Part shown: piece by piece, positions 63,061-64,000 of the stretch
Layout: the number at the start of each line of letters is the position of its first letter
Numbering within the stretch: position 1 is the stretch's first letter
Origin: Mesorhizobium opportunistum WSM2075
Lineage (GTDB): Bacteria; Pseudomonadota; Alphaproteobacteria; Rhizobiales; Rhizobiaceae
Assembly: GCF_000176035.2 (NCBI RefSeq)
Contig: NC_015675.1
Location: 4,406,001-4,470,000, forward strand
Reading direction: 5' to 3'
Length of the DNA: 64,000 bases
Program-made: the position numbers and the translations under genes
The notes under the pieces: model-generated
The model's database searches: none
Seen by the model: the letters and a program-made list of their open reading frames with translations, nothing else
Told to the model about the DNA's origin: nothing

Positions 63061-64000
63061 GTGTTAACTGCGAACCTCCCAGGCGAATGGCTCACCCGGC
63101 ACGAACAGGGCCACATCTCGCGGCGGACGGCTCTTGCAGGTATCGGTTGCTGGCTGCTGGCTGTTTCCTCGGAAGCCGAGGCACGGCCACAGCCGCGCGT
63201 GCGGTTTGGCGTGCTGGGATATGGCACCGCTGCTTGGGAAGTCGACGTCATGCGGCGGCACGCGTTGGACACTGCATTCGGAGTATCAATCGAGGCGCAG
63301 CGGCTTGCTGGAGCCGAAGCGGGCAAGACCGCATTGTTGGCGGGCAGTGTCGACGTTATCGTTTCGGATTGGGTGTGGGTTATGCGCCAGCGGAGCGAAG
63401 GCGCCGATCTGGTCTTCTATCCCTATTCTCGTGCCGTCGGCGCATTGGAACTGCCACAAGGTTCGCCCATCCGAACTCTTGCGGACCTCAAGGGCAAAAG
63501 GCTGGGGATCGCGGGTGGGCCGCTGGACAAAAGCTGGATTCTGTTGCGCGCGCTCGGCCTCCGTCAGGTGAAGCGCGATCTTGCTGAAGAGGTGTATCCG
63601 GTGTTCGGCGCGCCGCCTTTGTTGGAGCAGGAATTCCTGGCGCGGCGACTGGATGGCCTGCTGACATTCTGGAATTTCGCCGCCCGTCTCGAATCGGGGG
63701 GAGCAAGGCCTCTGCTCAGCGTCGCGCAAGTGCTGCAGGGGCTTGGCGTATCCAGGGAACTGCCGATGCTCGGCTACGTCTTCCATGAAAGCTGGGCCCG
63801 AGCCAACCCGATCGCCCTCGCGCGATTCACGAACGCCACTGTGGCGGCGAAGTCGCTGCTCGCGTCCTCGGACGACGAATGGCGGATGCTTGCGCCGCAA
63901 TTGGGCACTGACGATCTTCACCTCCAGGCGGCGCTACGCGACGCTTATCGGGCCGGAATCCCTCGTCGCTTCGGCAAAGACGAACGTGATGGCGCGGCGC
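63061..64000 (+). CDS. ABC-type substrate-binding protein, partial (runs off the window)
   Basis: A frame open from GTG 63061 to the window end (over 310 residues). It has an N-terminal hydrophobic segment (TALAGIGCWLLAVSSEAEA, probable signal peptide), then a periplasmic-binding fold of the SsuA/TauA type: RFGVLGYGTAAWEVDVM, LLAGSVDVIVSDWVWVMRQRSEGADLVFYPYS, TLADLKGKRLGIAGGPLDKSW, VFGAPPLLEQ and LDGLLTFWNFAARLE. Proteins of this subgroup often sit beside PQQ-dependent alcohol dehydrogenase genes; the neighbours to the right are not visible. An EcfG-type promoter lies 30 bases upstream. Confidence 0.8.
   Translation, partial: MLTANLPGEWLTRHEQGHISRRTALAGIGCWLLAVSSEAEARPQPRVRFGVLGYGTAAWEVDVMRRHALDTAFGVSIEAQRLAGAEAGKTALLAGSVDVIVSDWVWVMRQRSEGADLVFYPYSRAVGALELPQGSPIRTLADLKGKRLGIAGGPLDKSWILLRALGLRQVKRDLAEEVYPVFGAPPLLEQEFLARRLDGLLTFWNFAARLESGGARPLLSVAQVLQGLGVSRELPMLGYVFHESWARANPIALARFTNATVAAKSLLASSDDEWRMLAPQLGTDDLHLQAALRDAYRAGIPRRFGKDERDGAA

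Overview
The window looks like the chromosome of a Mesorhizobium-type alphaproteobacterium (Rhizobiales). The pointers are the minus-strand order ppiD-like/trpD/trpC/moaC/moeA, tpiA followed by secG and pyrG, several DUF982 proteins, rhizobial intergenic palindromes, a ROSE RNA thermometer, GGAAC-N16-(C/G)GTT promoters of the EcfG general stress sigma factor, and uniformly high-GC coding DNA. I see no rRNA, tRNA, CRISPR array, transposase or integrase.

Layout. (1) 1-10.8 kb is core genome: molybdenum-cofactor and tryptophan genes with a membrane-anchored prolyl isomerase on the minus strand; tpiA, secG, an L,D-transpeptidase, pyrG and a DUF1697 gene on the plus strand. (2) 10.8-21.9 kb is a nutrient-uptake block: an NCS1 permease with a LysR regulator, then an M17 leucyl aminopeptidase, an S33 peptidase and a complete dipeptide/oligopeptide ABC transporter in order A-C-B-D-F. 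(3) 22-64 kb is an accessory region dominated by stress functions and small orphan proteins. It holds a LysR/MFS efflux pair, a Crp-type regulator facing a kaiB-kaiC-histidine kinase operon, a heat-shock operon (Hsp20 x2, an NDUFS4-like fusion, an RNA polymerase omega paralogue, an SPW membrane protein) with a RpoH-type promoter and ROSE element, an HtrA/DegP protease, a GT4 glycosyltransferase, two glycogen-debranching-type glucosidases, a MAPEG protein, a stand-alone ATP-dependent DNA ligase, a thioredoxin-reductase-like flavoprotein and an SDR/DoxX fusion.

What ties part 3 together is the promoter motif: nine good GGAAC-N16-(C/G)GTT sites plus weaker ones, nearly all just upstream of small or stress genes and on both strands. 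Between about 48 and 55 kb small genes recur as paralogous cassettes (four families plus DUF982), including a candidate NepR-like anti-sigma protein. The same region holds many one-base frameshifts and gene remnants: a broken glycosyltransferase with an internal inverted segment, a methyltransferase, a receiver domain, and kinase and ClpP pieces. It therefore looks like a fast-turning stress-response island, although uncorrected indel errors in the assembly could explain some of the broken frames.
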